From an uncultured Roseateles sp. (lineage in GTDB: Bacteria; Pseudomonadota; Gammaproteobacteria; Burkholderiales; Burkholderiaceae): a DNA stretch of 64,000 bases. Below the pieces are notes generated by a model that worked only from the letters and a program-made list of their open reading frames with translations, was not told where the DNA came from and did not search any database. Numbering within the stretch: the first letter of the stretch is position 1; each line of letters starts with the position of its first letter. A program made the position numbers and the translations under genes. The stretch is taken from NCBI GenBank assembly GCA_946886855.1, contig CAMPJJ010000003.1:1-64000 (forward strand). The letters are read 5' to 3'. Shown here one piece after another: positions 8,237 to 16,508 of the stretch.

Positions 8237-9427
8237 ATGACCTCCCTCTCTGAGAACCTGACGCCCCGCCGCCTGACGTCGGCGGCGTGGGCGCTGCGCG
8301 TCCAGTTCTTCGTCTCCGGCGCGTTGTTCGCGACCTGGGGCGTGCATGTGCCGACGGTGAAGGCGCATTACGGCCTGGGCGAGCAGTCGCTGGCGATCGC
8401 GATGCTGGCTTCGGGGGTTGGCGCGCTGCTGGCGCTCACGCAGGCCGGGCGCGTCGTGGCGCGATTCGGTCCACGCGGCGTCGCGGGCCTGACCGGTGTG
8501 CTCTGCGCGGCGGGTGTCTCGATGCTGATCGCGCCCAGCGTGTACCTCGGGCTGGTGCTGCTGCTGATGCTTTTCGGCGCGACGGCGAGTCTCTTCGACG
8601 TCGCCATCAACGCCGAGGCCACCGAGATCGAGCACCTCGCCGGCCGTCCGTTGATGAGCGGTTTCCATGCGATGTTCAGCCTGGGCGGCATGGTCGGCGC
8701 GGGCGTCGGCAGCCTCTTGCCTTTCCTCGGCTGGACGCCGCAGACGCACCTGCTGGTGGCCTGCGGCACGGGCATGGTGCTGATCCTGGGTGCTTGCGCG
8801 GCGATGCTGAAGATGCGGACCCATGCCGGCGAGTCGCAGCCGCTGAGCCTGCCGCGCGGCGTGCTCGCGCTGATCGGCACGCTCGCGGCGCTGGGACTGA
8901 TTGCGGAAGGCGCGATGTACGACTGGAGCGTGCTCTTCATGAAGCAGGAGCGCGCCAGCGATGCCAGCCTGTCCGCGCTCGGTTACGCGAGCTTCAGCCT
9001 GGCGATGGCGCTGGGGCGCTTCGGCGGCGACTGGGTACGGGCGCGCGTCGCGCCGGTGCCCTTGATGGTCGCGAGCGGGCTGCTGGCGGCCGCCGGCATG
9101 GCGACCGCGCTGCTGGTGCCGGTCGCGTCGGCGGGCCTGGTGGGCTTCGCGCTCGTCGGCCTGGGCCTGTCGAACGTCGTGCCGGTGCTGTTCAGCGCCG
9201 CCTCCAAGGTGCCCGGCGTCAGCGCCGCGCATGGCATCGCGGCCGTCTCGTCGCTGGGCTACCTGGGCATGATGGCCGGTCCGCCGCTGATCGGCATGAT
9301 CGCGGAGCACACCTCGCTGACGGCCGGACTGTCCTGCGTCGTCTTCTTCGCGCTGTTCATGGCCGCGAGCGCGCAGCGCGCGCTGGGCGGCACCTCGCGC
9401 GCGACCGCCTCCGCCGCCGCCGATTGA
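8237..9427 (+). CDS. MFS transporter
   Basis: 396 aa with about 12 hydrophobic membrane segments. The loop between TM2 and TM3 has the MFS signature in the form GRVVARFGPRG. The topology and motifs (FATWGVHVPTVKAHYGL, GFHAMFSLGGMVGAGVGSLL) fit the subgroup that includes YbjJ-type and fucose/hexuronate-permease-like carriers. The substrate cannot be read from sequence. ATG at 8237 is chosen because the protein aligns from there (MTSLSENL). It follows the kinase by 70 bp and may be separately expressed. A CGCCCGA/TCGGGCG hairpin (9444-9465) lies just after its stop. Confidence 0.85.
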   Translation: MTSLSENLTPRRLTSAAWALRVQFFVSGALFATWGVHVPTVKAHYGLGEQSLAIAMLASGVGALLALTQAGRVVARFGPRGVAGLTGVLCAAGVSMLIAPSVYLGLVLLLMLFGATASLFDVAINAEATEIEHLAGRPLMSGFHAMFSLGGMVGAGVGSLLPFLGWTPQTHLLVACGTGMVLILGACAAMLKMRTHAGESQPLSLPRGVLALIGTLAALGLIAEGAMYDWSVLFMKQERASDASLSALGYASFSLAMALGRFGGDWVRARVAPVPLMVASGLLAAAGMATALLVPVASAGLVGFALVGLGLSNVVPVLFSAASKVPGVSAAHGIAAVSSLGYLGMMAGPPLIGMIAEHTSLTAGLSCVVFFALFMAASAQRALGGTSRATASAAAD

Positions 9428-9533
9428 GCGCCGTGTAGGCGAACGCCCGACACCGGCATCGGGCGATCGCCGAGGCGACGATGCGACGATGCCCGCGTGT
9501 CACGGCACGTCGTCGTCCCTACAGTTGATCCTG

Positions 9534-9647
9534 ACAACGGAATTCGAGCTTCCGTTGTTCATGCTTCTCTCTCGCATGGTCCGCCTTTTCCCTCTGCAGG
9601 CGGACGAACTTTCGGCCCCGGTCTCACGACCGGGGCCTTTTCTTTTT
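9534..9647 (+). ncRNA. Candidate structured small RNA with four hairpins and Rho-independent terminator
   Basis: Four hairpins follow each other closely: ACAACGGAA/TTCCGTTGT (9534-9558, 9 bp), CATGC/GCATG (9560-9578), GTCCGCC/GGCGGAC (9579-9605, 7 bp) and GGCCCCGGTC/GACCGGGGCC (9614-9637, 10 bp), the last followed by TTTTCTTTTT. A 4/6 -10 match (TACAGT, 9520-9525) and a 4/6 -35 match (GTGTCA, 9497-9502) would place the start near 9532. The loops of hairpins 2 and 3 are C/U-rich (TTCTCTCTC and TTTTCCCTC) and could pair with GGAG-type ribosome sites, as in several anti-Shine-Dalgarno sRNAs. I recognise no named family. The alternative is an attenuated leader of the downstream hydrolase. Confidence 0.55.
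9614..9647 (+). terminator. Rho-independent terminator
   Basis: A perfect 10-bp GC-rich stem GGCCCCGGTC/GACCGGGGCC with a TCAC loop is followed directly by TTTTCTTTTT. It is a textbook intrinsic terminator reading on the plus strand and marks the 3' end of the candidate small RNA. Confidence 0.85.
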
Positions 9648-9740
9648 GGGGCTGCGCCGGTGCGCGCTGGTCCGGGTGCAAGAGCCTCCGCGCGCCCGCG
9701 TGACTGCGGGTCTCGGCGCGCGTGCCTAAGATGCGTGCCC

Positions 9741-10613
9741 ATGAACAGCACCACACCGACGCAACGGCTGCACATCGACTGGCGCGGTCAGGCCATCGAG
9801 ATCGAATACGCCTGGGTCAACAACGCGATCGGCGAGGCGATGAGCAACGCGCCGGTGATGGTGTTTCTCCATGAGGGGCTGGGCTCGATCGCGATGTGGC
9901 GGGACTTCCCGACGCGCTTGTGCGAGGCGATCGGCATGCGCGGGCTCGTGTACTCGCGCCCGGGTTATGGGCGCTCGACGATGCGCGCGCCGGACGATCG
10001 ATGGGACGTCGATTACCTGCATCGCCAGGCCCATGAGGTGCTGCCCGCGGTGCTGGCGGGATTGGGTGTCACCTCGCCGCCCTGGCTGTTCGGGCACAGC
10101 GACGGCGGCTCCATCGCGCTGTTGCATGCGGCGAAGTTTCCGACGGCGGGGGCCGTCGTTGCCGCACCGCACATCGTTGTCGAGGACATCTCCCTGGACG
10201 GTATCCGCAAGACCGTCGAGATCTACCGGGCGGGGCCTTTGCGAGAGCGCCTGGCGCGCTTCCATGACGATCCGGATTCGCCGTTTGGCGGCTGGAGTGG
10301 GACGTGGCTGAGCGCCGCCTTCCGTGACTGGTCGATCGTCGAGCAGATCCGCGCGATCACCTGTCCGGTGCTGGCGATGCAGGGCGTCGACGACGAATAC
10401 GGCACCCTCGAGCAGATCCGCGGCATCGCGCGCGAGGTACCGCAGACGCGGCTCTTCGAGATCCTTGCCTGCGGCCATTCGCCGCACAAGGACCAGCCCG
10501 TCGAAGTGATCAACGAAGTCAGCGACTGGTTGGGGACGGTGGTCCTTGGGGTTTCGGCCCTTGCGGCCGGGGCCCCATGGTCCAGCGGCCGACGCCCGGA
10601 CGACGGCAGGTAG
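9741..10613 (+). CDS. Alpha/beta hydrolase
   Basis: 290 aa cytoplasmic alpha/beta-hydrolase. The oxyanion-side motif is VFLHEGLGS, the nucleophile elbow GHSDGGS gives S120, the acid is probably the Asp in MQGVDDEYGT, and the catalytic His is in ILACGHSPHKDQP. The family includes esterases, C-C bond hydrolases and proline iminopeptidase-like enzymes; the substrate is not clear. ATG at 9741 starts just before the first strand. It is convergent with the HD/LuxR gene, leaving only 6 bp between the two stops. Confidence 0.85.
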   Translation: MNSTTPTQRLHIDWRGQAIEIEYAWVNNAIGEAMSNAPVMVFLHEGLGSIAMWRDFPTRLCEAIGMRGLVYSRPGYGRSTMRAPDDRWDVDYLHRQAHEVLPAVLAGLGVTSPPWLFGHSDGGSIALLHAAKFPTAGAVVAAPHIVVEDISLDGIRKTVEIYRAGPLRERLARFHDDPDSPFGGWSGTWLSAAFRDWSIVEQIRAITCPVLAMQGVDDEYGTLEQIRGIAREVPQTRLFEILACGHSPHKDQPVEVINEVSDWLGTVVLGVSALAAGAPWSSGRRPDDGR

Positions 10614-10619
10614 GCGGTC

Positions 10620-12308
10620 TCAGACCGTCAGCAACCCCATCGTCATCGCCTTCAACGTCGCTGCGGCCCGCGTGCTGCATTCGAGCTTGCGGAACGCGCT
10701 TTCCAGATGTGTCCGCACGGTCGCCGGGCTGATGCCGAGCACTTTCGCGGCTTCCTTGTTGCTTTCGCCGATCGCGATGCGACCCAGCACTTCGGTCTCT
10801 CGTGCGGAGAGCGTGATGCCGGCGGCGGAACCGCCAGCAGCGGGCGCGGGCCCAGGCGGAGCGACCCGACGGCGCTCGGCGCCGCAGACGGCATCGGCTG
10901 CCTGCGGGTCGAGGCGTCCGTCGGCCACTTCCCGGCCCATGGCCGCGCGCGCGGCCTCGGCGTCGAGCGCGGGGGCGCCGGGTCGTGGCGTCCGGAGGGT
11001 CACCCAGGCCGCTGCCGCGGCCAGCACGCGCGCGGGCATGGGGATCGCCGCGCCCGCCGCGCTGCGGAAGGCGCCGGACCCATCCATGCGTTCATCGACA
11101 TAGGATGCCAGCTCCGCCTCCGCATGCAGCGCGGCCAAACGGCGCGCGGCGCGGCCGGTCCAGTAGGACATCAGGCGGAGCTTCTCGCGATCGGCCTCGC
11201 CGAGCCGGCGGCCTTCGCTCCAGATCGCGTTCGGCACCGACGCGCGGCCGATGCCGTGCAGCAGGCCGGCGCGATGGAGCCGCGCCAGCGCTGCGGCGTC
11301 GAAGCCGAGCGCCGCGCCCGCCTCGCGGGCCGCATCGGCCACGCGCCGCGATAGCCCCGTCATCCAGGGGAGCTTGAGGTCGATGACATCGGCGACCAGT
11401 TCGAGCGGTGCCTCGAGGGAGTGCAGCGTGGCCAGCGAGCCCAGTGCGGCATCGAGGTCACCGGCAGCGTGGCCGGGCGCGCGTTCATGGCCGACGGCTT
11501 GCGCGCCGCCTTCATGCGCACCGGCCTCCAGCGCGGCCATCCATGTCCGCGCATGCATGGTCACGAGGTCCACCAGCGCCTTCGGGTATTTCGCGTCCGA
11601 CCGCTCGCCGATGTAGCGCAGCGCCGCGGCCACCCCGTGCACCCGCGAAAAGATTTCCAGGTCGCCCGCCAGCGCCACATGGAACACGACCGCCGGCACC
11701 TCGTCGCCGCGCAGGCCTTCGGGTTTGCCGTGACCGTTCCAGGTTTCGAAGAGATGGCGCATCGCGCGCTCGATGTTGGCCGGCAGGCCCAGCAGCCGGG
11801 CGATCTCGCCCGCGACCTCGCAGTGGATCAACGCGGCCTCGCCGAGCGTGCCGGCCAGCGCGGACGCTTCCTCGGCCGAGCCGTTGGACAGCATCGCGTC
11901 GCGTCCGCCGACGTCGTCGCCCATCAGCACCGAGAACTCGGGCGCGTTGGCCGTACAGCCGGACCAGCGCAGCAGCGCCACGCAGCCCGCGTGCCCGGGC
12001 GCCTGCTCGGCGTCGCGACCGAGCGCGAGGCCCTCGGCCTGGGCGGCTTCGGCGATGCGGGCGGCGAGCCAGGCGGTCCGCGTCGAATGGTCGACGGGCT
12101 GCCCCATGCTGAGGTCGCCCACGAACGCGAGCGCGCGCACGGCGTCGAGCACCGGTACGCGCGAAGCCGCCGGGCCCGCCGTGGTTGCGGAGGACGCGGC
12201 AGACGCTGCGGTCGCTGCCGAAGTCGAGGGGATCGGAAGGAGCGGGGAGGAAGAGTCGGTCACGGCGTCCCAGGGGCATGGTCGAGCGCGCCGCGGGCAC
12301 CGCGCCAT
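10620..12308 (-). CDS. HD-domain (HD-GYP-like) protein with C-terminal LuxR HTH
   Basis: Up to 562 aa. The central part contains two HD-like blocks, one around LIHCEVAGEIARLLGLP with HLFETWNGHGKPEGLRGDEVP, the other around RLHRAGLLHGIGRASVPNAIWSEG, reminiscent of HD-GYP phosphodiesterases. The C-terminal 60 residues are a LuxR-type helix-turn-helix (LSARETEVLGRIAIGESNKE, then TVRTHLESAFRKL). HD-GYP domains hydrolyse cyclic di-GMP; the GYP motif itself is not clearly present, so activity is uncertain. The combination suggests a transcription factor tied to a nucleotide- or phosphate-sensing HD domain. The N-terminal 45 residues are low complexity and the true start may be internal (for example the GTG encoding the V of VTDSSS). 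Confidence 0.75.
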   Translation of the reverse strand: MARCPRRARPCPWDAVTDSSSPLLPIPSTSAATAASAASSATTAGPAASRVPVLDAVRALAFVGDLSMGQPVDHSTRTAWLAARIAEAAQAEGLALGRDAEQAPGHAGCVALLRWSGCTANAPEFSVLMGDDVGGRDAMLSNGSAEEASALAGTLGEAALIHCEVAGEIARLLGLPANIERAMRHLFETWNGHGKPEGLRGDEVPAVVFHVALAGDLEIFSRVHGVAAALRYIGERSDAKYPKALVDLVTMHARTWMAALEAGAHEGGAQAVGHERAPGHAAGDLDAALGSLATLHSLEAPLELVADVIDLKLPWMTGLSRRVADAAREAGAALGFDAAALARLHRAGLLHGIGRASVPNAIWSEGRRLGEADREKLRLMSYWTGRAARRLAALHAEAELASYVDERMDGSGAFRSAAGAAIPMPARVLAAAAAWVTLRTPRPGAPALDAEAARAAMGREVADGRLDPQAADAVCGAERRRVAPPGPAPAAGGSAAGITLSARETEVLGRIAIGESNKEAAKVLGISPATVRTHLESAFRKLECSTRAAATLKAMTMGLLTV

Positions 12309-12332
12309 GGGTGCCCGCGGCCCGCGCGGACC

Positions 12333-13121
12333 TTACCGGGATTGCCGCACCGCGTCCAGGATCACCTTGGCGACCGCTTCCGGCTTGGACTGCTGCGGCA
12401 CGTGCGAGCTGTCGACCTTCGTCACCTTCGCGCCCGCGCGCGCCGCCATCGCGGCCTGCGCTTCGGGCGCGATCATGTGGTCGGCCGTGGCCAGCAGGTA
12501 GTACGAGGGCTTGGTCTTCCATGCCGCGGCGGACACCGTCTGCTCGAAGGCCTTGGCCTGGATCGGGCCTTGCGTCGCGGTCATGACGGCCGTGGTCGCG
12601 GCGGGCAGGTCCTGCGCGAAGTGGTGCTTCATGCCTTCGGCGGTCAGGCTGAGCCAGCCTTGCGCGTCGGCCTTGAAGTGGGCCACGCCGGACGGCGTCG
12701 GGAAGCCCTTGCCCTGCTCGGCGGTGTTCTGGCCGACGTCGGGCGCGAACGCGGCCACGTAGACCAGCGAGGCGACCTTGTCCGAGCTGCCGGCTTCGGT
12801 GATCACCGTGCCGCCCCACGAGTGGCCGACCAGCACGACCTTGCCAGGCTGCGCGTCGATCGCGCGGCGCGCGGCGGCGACGTCGTCGGCCAGCGAGCTC
12901 AGCGGGTTCTGCACCGCGGTGACCTGCACGCCTTCGCGCTGCAGCAGCGGGATGACCTTGGCCCAGTCGGAACCGTCGGCGAAGGCGCCGTGGACGATGA
13001 CGACCGAGGGCTGGGCCGAGGCCGCCGGCGTGGCGGCCAATGCGGCGGTCGACAGTCCGGCCGAGGCGGCGAAGGCGCTGGCGGCGACGGCGGTGGCGAT
13101 GAGGCGGCGGGTGACGTTCAT
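12333..13121 (-). CDS. Exported alpha/beta hydrolase
   Basis: 262 aa. The signal peptide (MNVTRRLIATAVAASAFAAS...) has a likely cleavage after ALAA near residue 30, so it acts in the periplasm or outside. The hydrolase core has VIVHGAFADGSDW, the nucleophile elbow GHSWGG with S101, an Asp in TADHMIAPE and His in VDSSHVPQQSKPEAV. The pattern matches the salicylate-esterase/MES-like short hydrolases common in soil bacteria; the substrate is unknown. CCACCAGGAGCTCACC just before the ATG (13121) gives a strong Shine-Dalgarno and fixes the start, although the frame stays open for a long way upstream. It is divergent from the PEP-CTERM gene. Confidence 0.88.
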   Translation of the reverse strand: MNVTRRLIATAVAASAFAASAGLSTAALAATPAASAQPSVVIVHGAFADGSDWAKVIPLLQREGVQVTAVQNPLSSLADDVAAARRAIDAQPGKVVLVGHSWGGTVITEAGSSDKVASLVYVAAFAPDVGQNTAEQGKGFPTPSGVAHFKADAQGWLSLTAEGMKHHFAQDLPAATTAVMTATQGPIQAKAFEQTVSAAAWKTKPSYYLLATADHMIAPEAQAAMAARAGAKVTKVDSSHVPQQSKPEAVAKVILDAVRQSR

Positions 13122-13748
13122 GGTGAGCTCCTGGTGGTTGGGAGGGTGTCGGAACAGGGTTCTACTGTCGCGATTCGAGGCCGCGACCGGTATCGGACGA
13201 ATGTCCGAGGGGGCGGCGAGCGCGCTGCTCCGACCTCCCCGGCGTGTCCCCTGGAGTAGGTGACAAGAAGGTGACAAAACGGGTGACCTCGTCCCGAAAT
13301 GCCCATCGGTGTTTACACGGAGTCCGCCACACTCCCGGCGAGCGGTGTTTGCACCGCGTGAAGCGCCAATCCGCGCCGGCCGGGCGGACGCCGTCGTCGT
13401 CCAGCGACCCGCTCGCACCCCCTGTCTTCCCACATCCCCAATGCGGATGCGTTTGCGCGGCGTTTGCGACCCGCCCGGGCGGGTCGCCACGGCAAGTCCT
13501 GACCCCTCCGACCGGGTGCCGGCTGGCCCGAAAGCGTCACCCCCTAGGGAAACAACCACCCCCGCACCGAGGGGGAAACCCGGTCCGACCCCCTCGTGCG
13601 CTCCGTGACAAGAGTCACAGAATCGACACGCCCGAAGGTCGTCCTCCCGCCGGCCCTCAGCAGTCAAGACGGCGCCTCGCATCACGGCGCGCCGTCGCCA
13701 CAAGTCCAGGTGGACATCCCACCTTCCTCCTGAAGAAGGACATCGAAC
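13122..13748. promoter_or_regulatory. Long divergent intergenic region with repeated GGTGAC and a 22-bp palindrome
   Basis: 627 bp between the exported hydrolase (minus) and the PEP-CTERM gene (plus), with no convincing gene. It holds GGTGAC at 13259, 13270 and 13282 (about one helical turn apart), a perfect 22-bp palindrome at 13466-13487 centred on CCCGGG, a CACCCCCTAGGG element (13538-13549), a GAGGGGG/CCCCCTC hairpin (about 13569-13595) and the inverted repeat GTGAC-AAGA-GTCAC (13605-13618). CTGAAGAAGGACATCGAAC before 13749 provides the ribosome site. Such density suggests several DNA-binding proteins act here. Confidence 0.45.
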
Positions 13749-14381
13749 ATGTTCAAGAAGACCTGTCTGGCCCTGGCGCTCGTCGGCGCCGCGGCCGCGG
13801 CCCACGCGGGGCCGACCCTCATCAACGAGGGCTTCGACGACGTCACCGCGCTGCCCGGCTGGCTGATCTCCAACCAGGGCACCCCCGGCGGCACCACCCA
13901 GCCGTGGGTCCAGGGCGACCAGTCGATCTTCACCGCGCTGAGCGGCGCGGCCAATTCCTACATCAGTTCCAACTACAACAACGTGCCCGTCGGCGGCACG
14001 CTGTCGAGCTGGCTGATCAGCCCGGTGTTCTCGACCGCCGAGAACCTGGAAGTGTCCTTCTGGGCCCGCGGCGACATCGTCCCCAGCTTCTTCGACCAGC
14101 TGACCTACGGCCTGGTGAACGCGGCCGGCGTCTTCAGCAGCTTCGCGCCGCAGGCGACCGTGACGGTGACCGGCGACTGGACCCAGTACAGCTTCATGCT
14201 GGCGGGCCAGGGTGCCGGTTCGACCTCGCGCTTCGCCATCCAGTACGTCGGTGCCGGCGACAGCGCGAACTACGTGGGCGTCGACAACGTCACCGTCAAC
14301 GTGCCCGAGCCGTCGACCTGGGCCCTGGCCGGCGTGAGCCTGCTGGGCCTGCTGGCCGCGCGCCGCCGCAAGCAGTCCTGA
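13749..14381 (+). CDS. PEP-CTERM sorting-domain protein (choice-of-anchor type)
   Basis: 210 aa exported protein. It has an N-terminal signal peptide (MFKKTCLALALVGAAAAAHA) and a C-terminal PEP-CTERM tripartite signal: VPEPSTWALAG, a hydrophobic helix and a basic tail RRRKQS. In this system the signal is recognised and cut by an exosortase in the inner membrane, and the protein usually ends in an exopolysaccharide matrix or at the surface. The middle (LINEGFDD to VGVDNVTVNV) is a jelly-roll-like choice-of-anchor domain (LSSWLISPVFST). No exosortase gene is in the window. It heads a three-gene plus-strand run ending at the terminator at 16509-16540. Confidence 0.92.
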   Translation: MFKKTCLALALVGAAAAAHAGPTLINEGFDDVTALPGWLISNQGTPGGTTQPWVQGDQSIFTALSGAANSYISSNYNNVPVGGTLSSWLISPVFSTAENLEVSFWARGDIVPSFFDQLTYGLVNAAGVFSSFAPQATVTVTGDWTQYSFMLAGQGAGSTSRFAIQYVGAGDSANYVGVDNVTVNVPEPSTWALAGVSLLGLLAARRRKQS

Positions 14382-14457
14382 GCCGCATTTCGCGCCCTCG
14401 CGTCATCGCGTATCGCGTCATCGGAACTTCCGAGTCATCTCCGCAAGGACAAAGACC

Positions 14458-14943
14458 ATGATCACCCGCATCTCCCTGGGCCTGGCGATCGCCGCGGCCC
14501 TGCCGCTGGCGGCCCAGGCCCACGAAGCCGCCACTCCGGCTGCCACGCCGGCCGCTGCCGCCTCCCTGTCCGTGGCCGACGCGGCCGCGGCCGCCACCGC
14601 AGCCGCCGCCGACACCAACAACATCATCATCGTGCGTGACGCCGACACCGGCCTCCTGCGCCTGGCGACGCCCGAGGAGCACAGCGCCCTCAAGGCCCTG
14701 CCCGCCAACGTGAACGCCCGGGCGCGTGTCGCCTCGCGCGCCGCCGCGCTGACGCCGCTGCTCAAGCAGCACCGCAGCGGCGCCGTCGGTGTCCGCCTGA
14801 CCGACGACATGGTGAGCCAGTCCGTCATGGTGCGCGGCGCCGACGGCAAGCTCATCGAAGCCTGCTTCGCCAGCAAGGAGGAGGCCGAGGCCTTCATGAA
14901 GAACGGCGGCGCGGTCGCCAAGTCGGCCCTGCCCACGGAGTAA
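14458..14943 (+). CDS. Periplasmic protein of the post-PEP-CTERM type
   Basis: 161 aa. The signal peptide (MITRISLGLAIAAALPLAAQAHE) is followed by an Ala/Thr-rich segment to about residue 55, then a compact domain (NNIIIVRDADTGLLRLATPE) and a conserved-looking C-terminus (RLTDDMVSQSVMVRGADGKL and ACFASKEEAEAFMKNG). Placement between a PEP-CTERM gene and a PA-domain gene, plus this pattern, fits what I recall as the post-PEP-CTERM-1 domain, whose function is unknown. The next gene starts 3 bp after its stop, indicating co-translation. Confidence 0.65.
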   Translation: MITRISLGLAIAAALPLAAQAHEAATPAATPAAAASLSVADAAAAATAAAADTNNIIIVRDADTGLLRLATPEEHSALKALPANVNARARVASRAAALTPLLKQHRSGAVGVRLTDDMVSQSVMVRGADGKLIEACFASKEEAEAFMKNGGAVAKSALPTE

Positions 14944-14946
14944 GCC

Positions 14947-16446
14947 ATGCAGCAATCGTTCAAGAAAACCGTCCTTCGCACGGCCCTGCTGGCCGCGCTG
15001 TGCGGCGCCGGCGTCGCGCAGGCCGCCACCATCGTCATCCAGAGCCGTGACCCTGCAGGTGTCGGCTTCAACGACACGACGCCGGTCGCGCCGGTCGGCG
15101 GCAACCCCAAGACCACGCTGGGCGAGCAGCGCATGTACGTCTACCGCTACGTGGCGGACGTGTGGGAGAAGGCGCTCGACAGCGACGTGACGATCACCGT
15201 CAACGCCGGCTGGGAAGCGCTGACCTGCACCTCGTCGCAGGCGGTGCTGGGCAGCGCCGGCGCCTGGAACATCTGGCACGACTTCCCCGGCGGCACGCCG
15301 GGCACCTGGTACCCGCAGGCGCTGGCCAACAAGCTGGCCGGCGAGAACCTGAGCGCGGACCAGCCCCCCGGCCAATCCGGCTACGACAACGTCGACATCA
15401 AGACCCAGTTCAACATCAACCTCGGCAAGACCGGCTGCCTGGACGGCTCGCCGTTCTACCTGGGGCTGGACGGCAACTTCGGCACCGGCGTGAACTTCGT
15501 CGAGACGCTGCTGCATGAACTGGGCCACGGCCTGGGCTTCTCGGTGCTGACGGTCTACACCGGCTCGGTCGCGTCCGCGGTCGGCTACCGCCTGAATGCG
15601 GACGGCACGGCCTACGTCGCCAACGGTGGACTGCCCAGCGTCTGGGAGCAGTACATGTATGACAACACGGCGGGCAAGAGCTGGCTGACGATGACCAGCG
15701 CCGAGCGCCGGGTGTCGGCGGTCAACCCGCTGGGCCTGGCCTGGACCGGTCCCAACGTGCTGGCGGGCGCCGGCATGCTGGCGGCCACCCCGGTACTGAA
15801 GGTCGCTAGCTCGGCACCGGGCCAGTCCGGCCAGTACGCCTACGGCACGGCCTCCTTCGGCCCCGCGGTCAGTTCCGGCCTGACGTTGGGCGGCCTGGCC
15901 ACGGTGACGCCGGATCCGACCAACGGCATGGGATGCCTGCCGTTCAGCCCGGCCGACACGGCGGCGGTGGCCGGCAAGGTCGCGGTCATCGATCGTGGCA
16001 CCTGCGGCTTCGCCGTCAAGGCCAAGAACGCGCAGAACGCGGGCGCGGTCGGCGTGATCATCGCCAACAACGCCGCGGGCGCCGCGCCCGGCCTGGGCGG
16101 TGCCGATCCGACGATCGTGATCCCGACGGTCAGCGTCTCGCAGGCGGACGGCGTCAAGCTGCGCGCGGCGATCCTGGCCTCGGTGCCTTACGGCAGCCGC
16201 GGCAAGCCGGGCCTGGCGACCTCGTCGCTGTCCACCGATCCGAGCAAGCGCGCCGGTGCCGACGCGCTGGGTCGTCCGCTGCTGTACACGCCGAACCCGA
16301 TCGCTTCGGGCTCGTCCGTGTCGCATTGGGACGTCTCGGCTTCGCCGAACCTGCTGATGGAGCCGAACATCAGTCCCGACCTGGGCCTGATCCTGGTGCC
16401 GCCGAAGGACCTGACCAAGCCGCTGCTGAAGGACCTGGGCTGGTAA
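14947..16446 (+). CDS. Exported PA-domain protein with zinc-protease HExxH-type motif
   Basis: 499 aa with a signal peptide ending at AQAA (about residue 27). The motif LLHELGHGLGF places H190, E191 and H194 as a metzincin-like zinc site, flanked by a GTGVNFVETL helix. A protease-associated (PA) domain follows at about 300-400 (PADTAAVAGKVAVIDRGTCG and ANNAAGAAPGLGG). The C-terminus has SHWDVSASPNLLMEPN, also typical of these secreted peptidase-like proteins. Activity is likely but not proven: the third zinc ligand could be the His in SVSHWD. It is the last gene of the PEP-CTERM set, 3 bp after the preceding gene. Confidence 0.82.
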   Translation: MQQSFKKTVLRTALLAALCGAGVAQAATIVIQSRDPAGVGFNDTTPVAPVGGNPKTTLGEQRMYVYRYVADVWEKALDSDVTITVNAGWEALTCTSSQAVLGSAGAWNIWHDFPGGTPGTWYPQALANKLAGENLSADQPPGQSGYDNVDIKTQFNINLGKTGCLDGSPFYLGLDGNFGTGVNFVETLLHELGHGLGFSVLTVYTGSVASAVGYRLNADGTAYVANGGLPSVWEQYMYDNTAGKSWLTMTSAERRVSAVNPLGLAWTGPNVLAGAGMLAATPVLKVASSAPGQSGQYAYGTASFGPAVSSGLTLGGLATVTPDPTNGMGCLPFSPADTAAVAGKVAVIDRGTCGFAVKAKNAQNAGAVGVIIANNAAGAAPGLGGADPTIVIPTVSVSQADGVKLRAAILASVPYGSRGKPGLATSSLSTDPSKRAGADALGRPLLYTPNPIASGSSVSHWDVSASPNLLMEPNISPDLGLILVPPKDLTKPLLKDLGW

Positions 16447-16508
16447 TCCCGGCCGGTTCGGACTCCCGACAGCCCCCTCCCGGGGCGAGTCGGGTAGGAT
16501 GAGCCTCG

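Larger units (their letters stand above)
9428..9740 (+). other. Intergenic region holding a candidate small RNA
   Basis: 313 bp between the MFS gene and the alpha/beta hydrolase. It contains the hairpin 9444-9465 behind the MFS stop, a weak promoter-like pair (GTGTCA at 9497-9502 and TACAGT at 9520-9525, 17-bp spacing), four consecutive stem-loops and a T-run (9534-9647). About 90 bp of apparently unstructured leader then precede the hydrolase start at 9741. Confidence 0.5.

Noticed and set aside
9741..10613. Proline iminopeptidase assignment for the alpha/beta hydrolase
   Set aside because: The elbow GHSDGGS and length do not discriminate; only the superfamily is supported.
13309..13608. 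Short plus-strand open frame (99 codons) in the hydrolase/PEP-CTERM spacer
   Set aside because: No ribosome site or recognisable protein, and it overlaps the palindromes; treated as non-coding.
12333..13805. Extension of the exported hydrolase to 490 codons
   Set aside because: The extra N-terminus lacks a domain; the strong ribosome site and signal peptide start at 13121.
14296..16326. 676-codon frame antisense to the PEP-CTERM and PA-domain genes
   Set aside because: Mirror frame of real genes; no start signal or domain.
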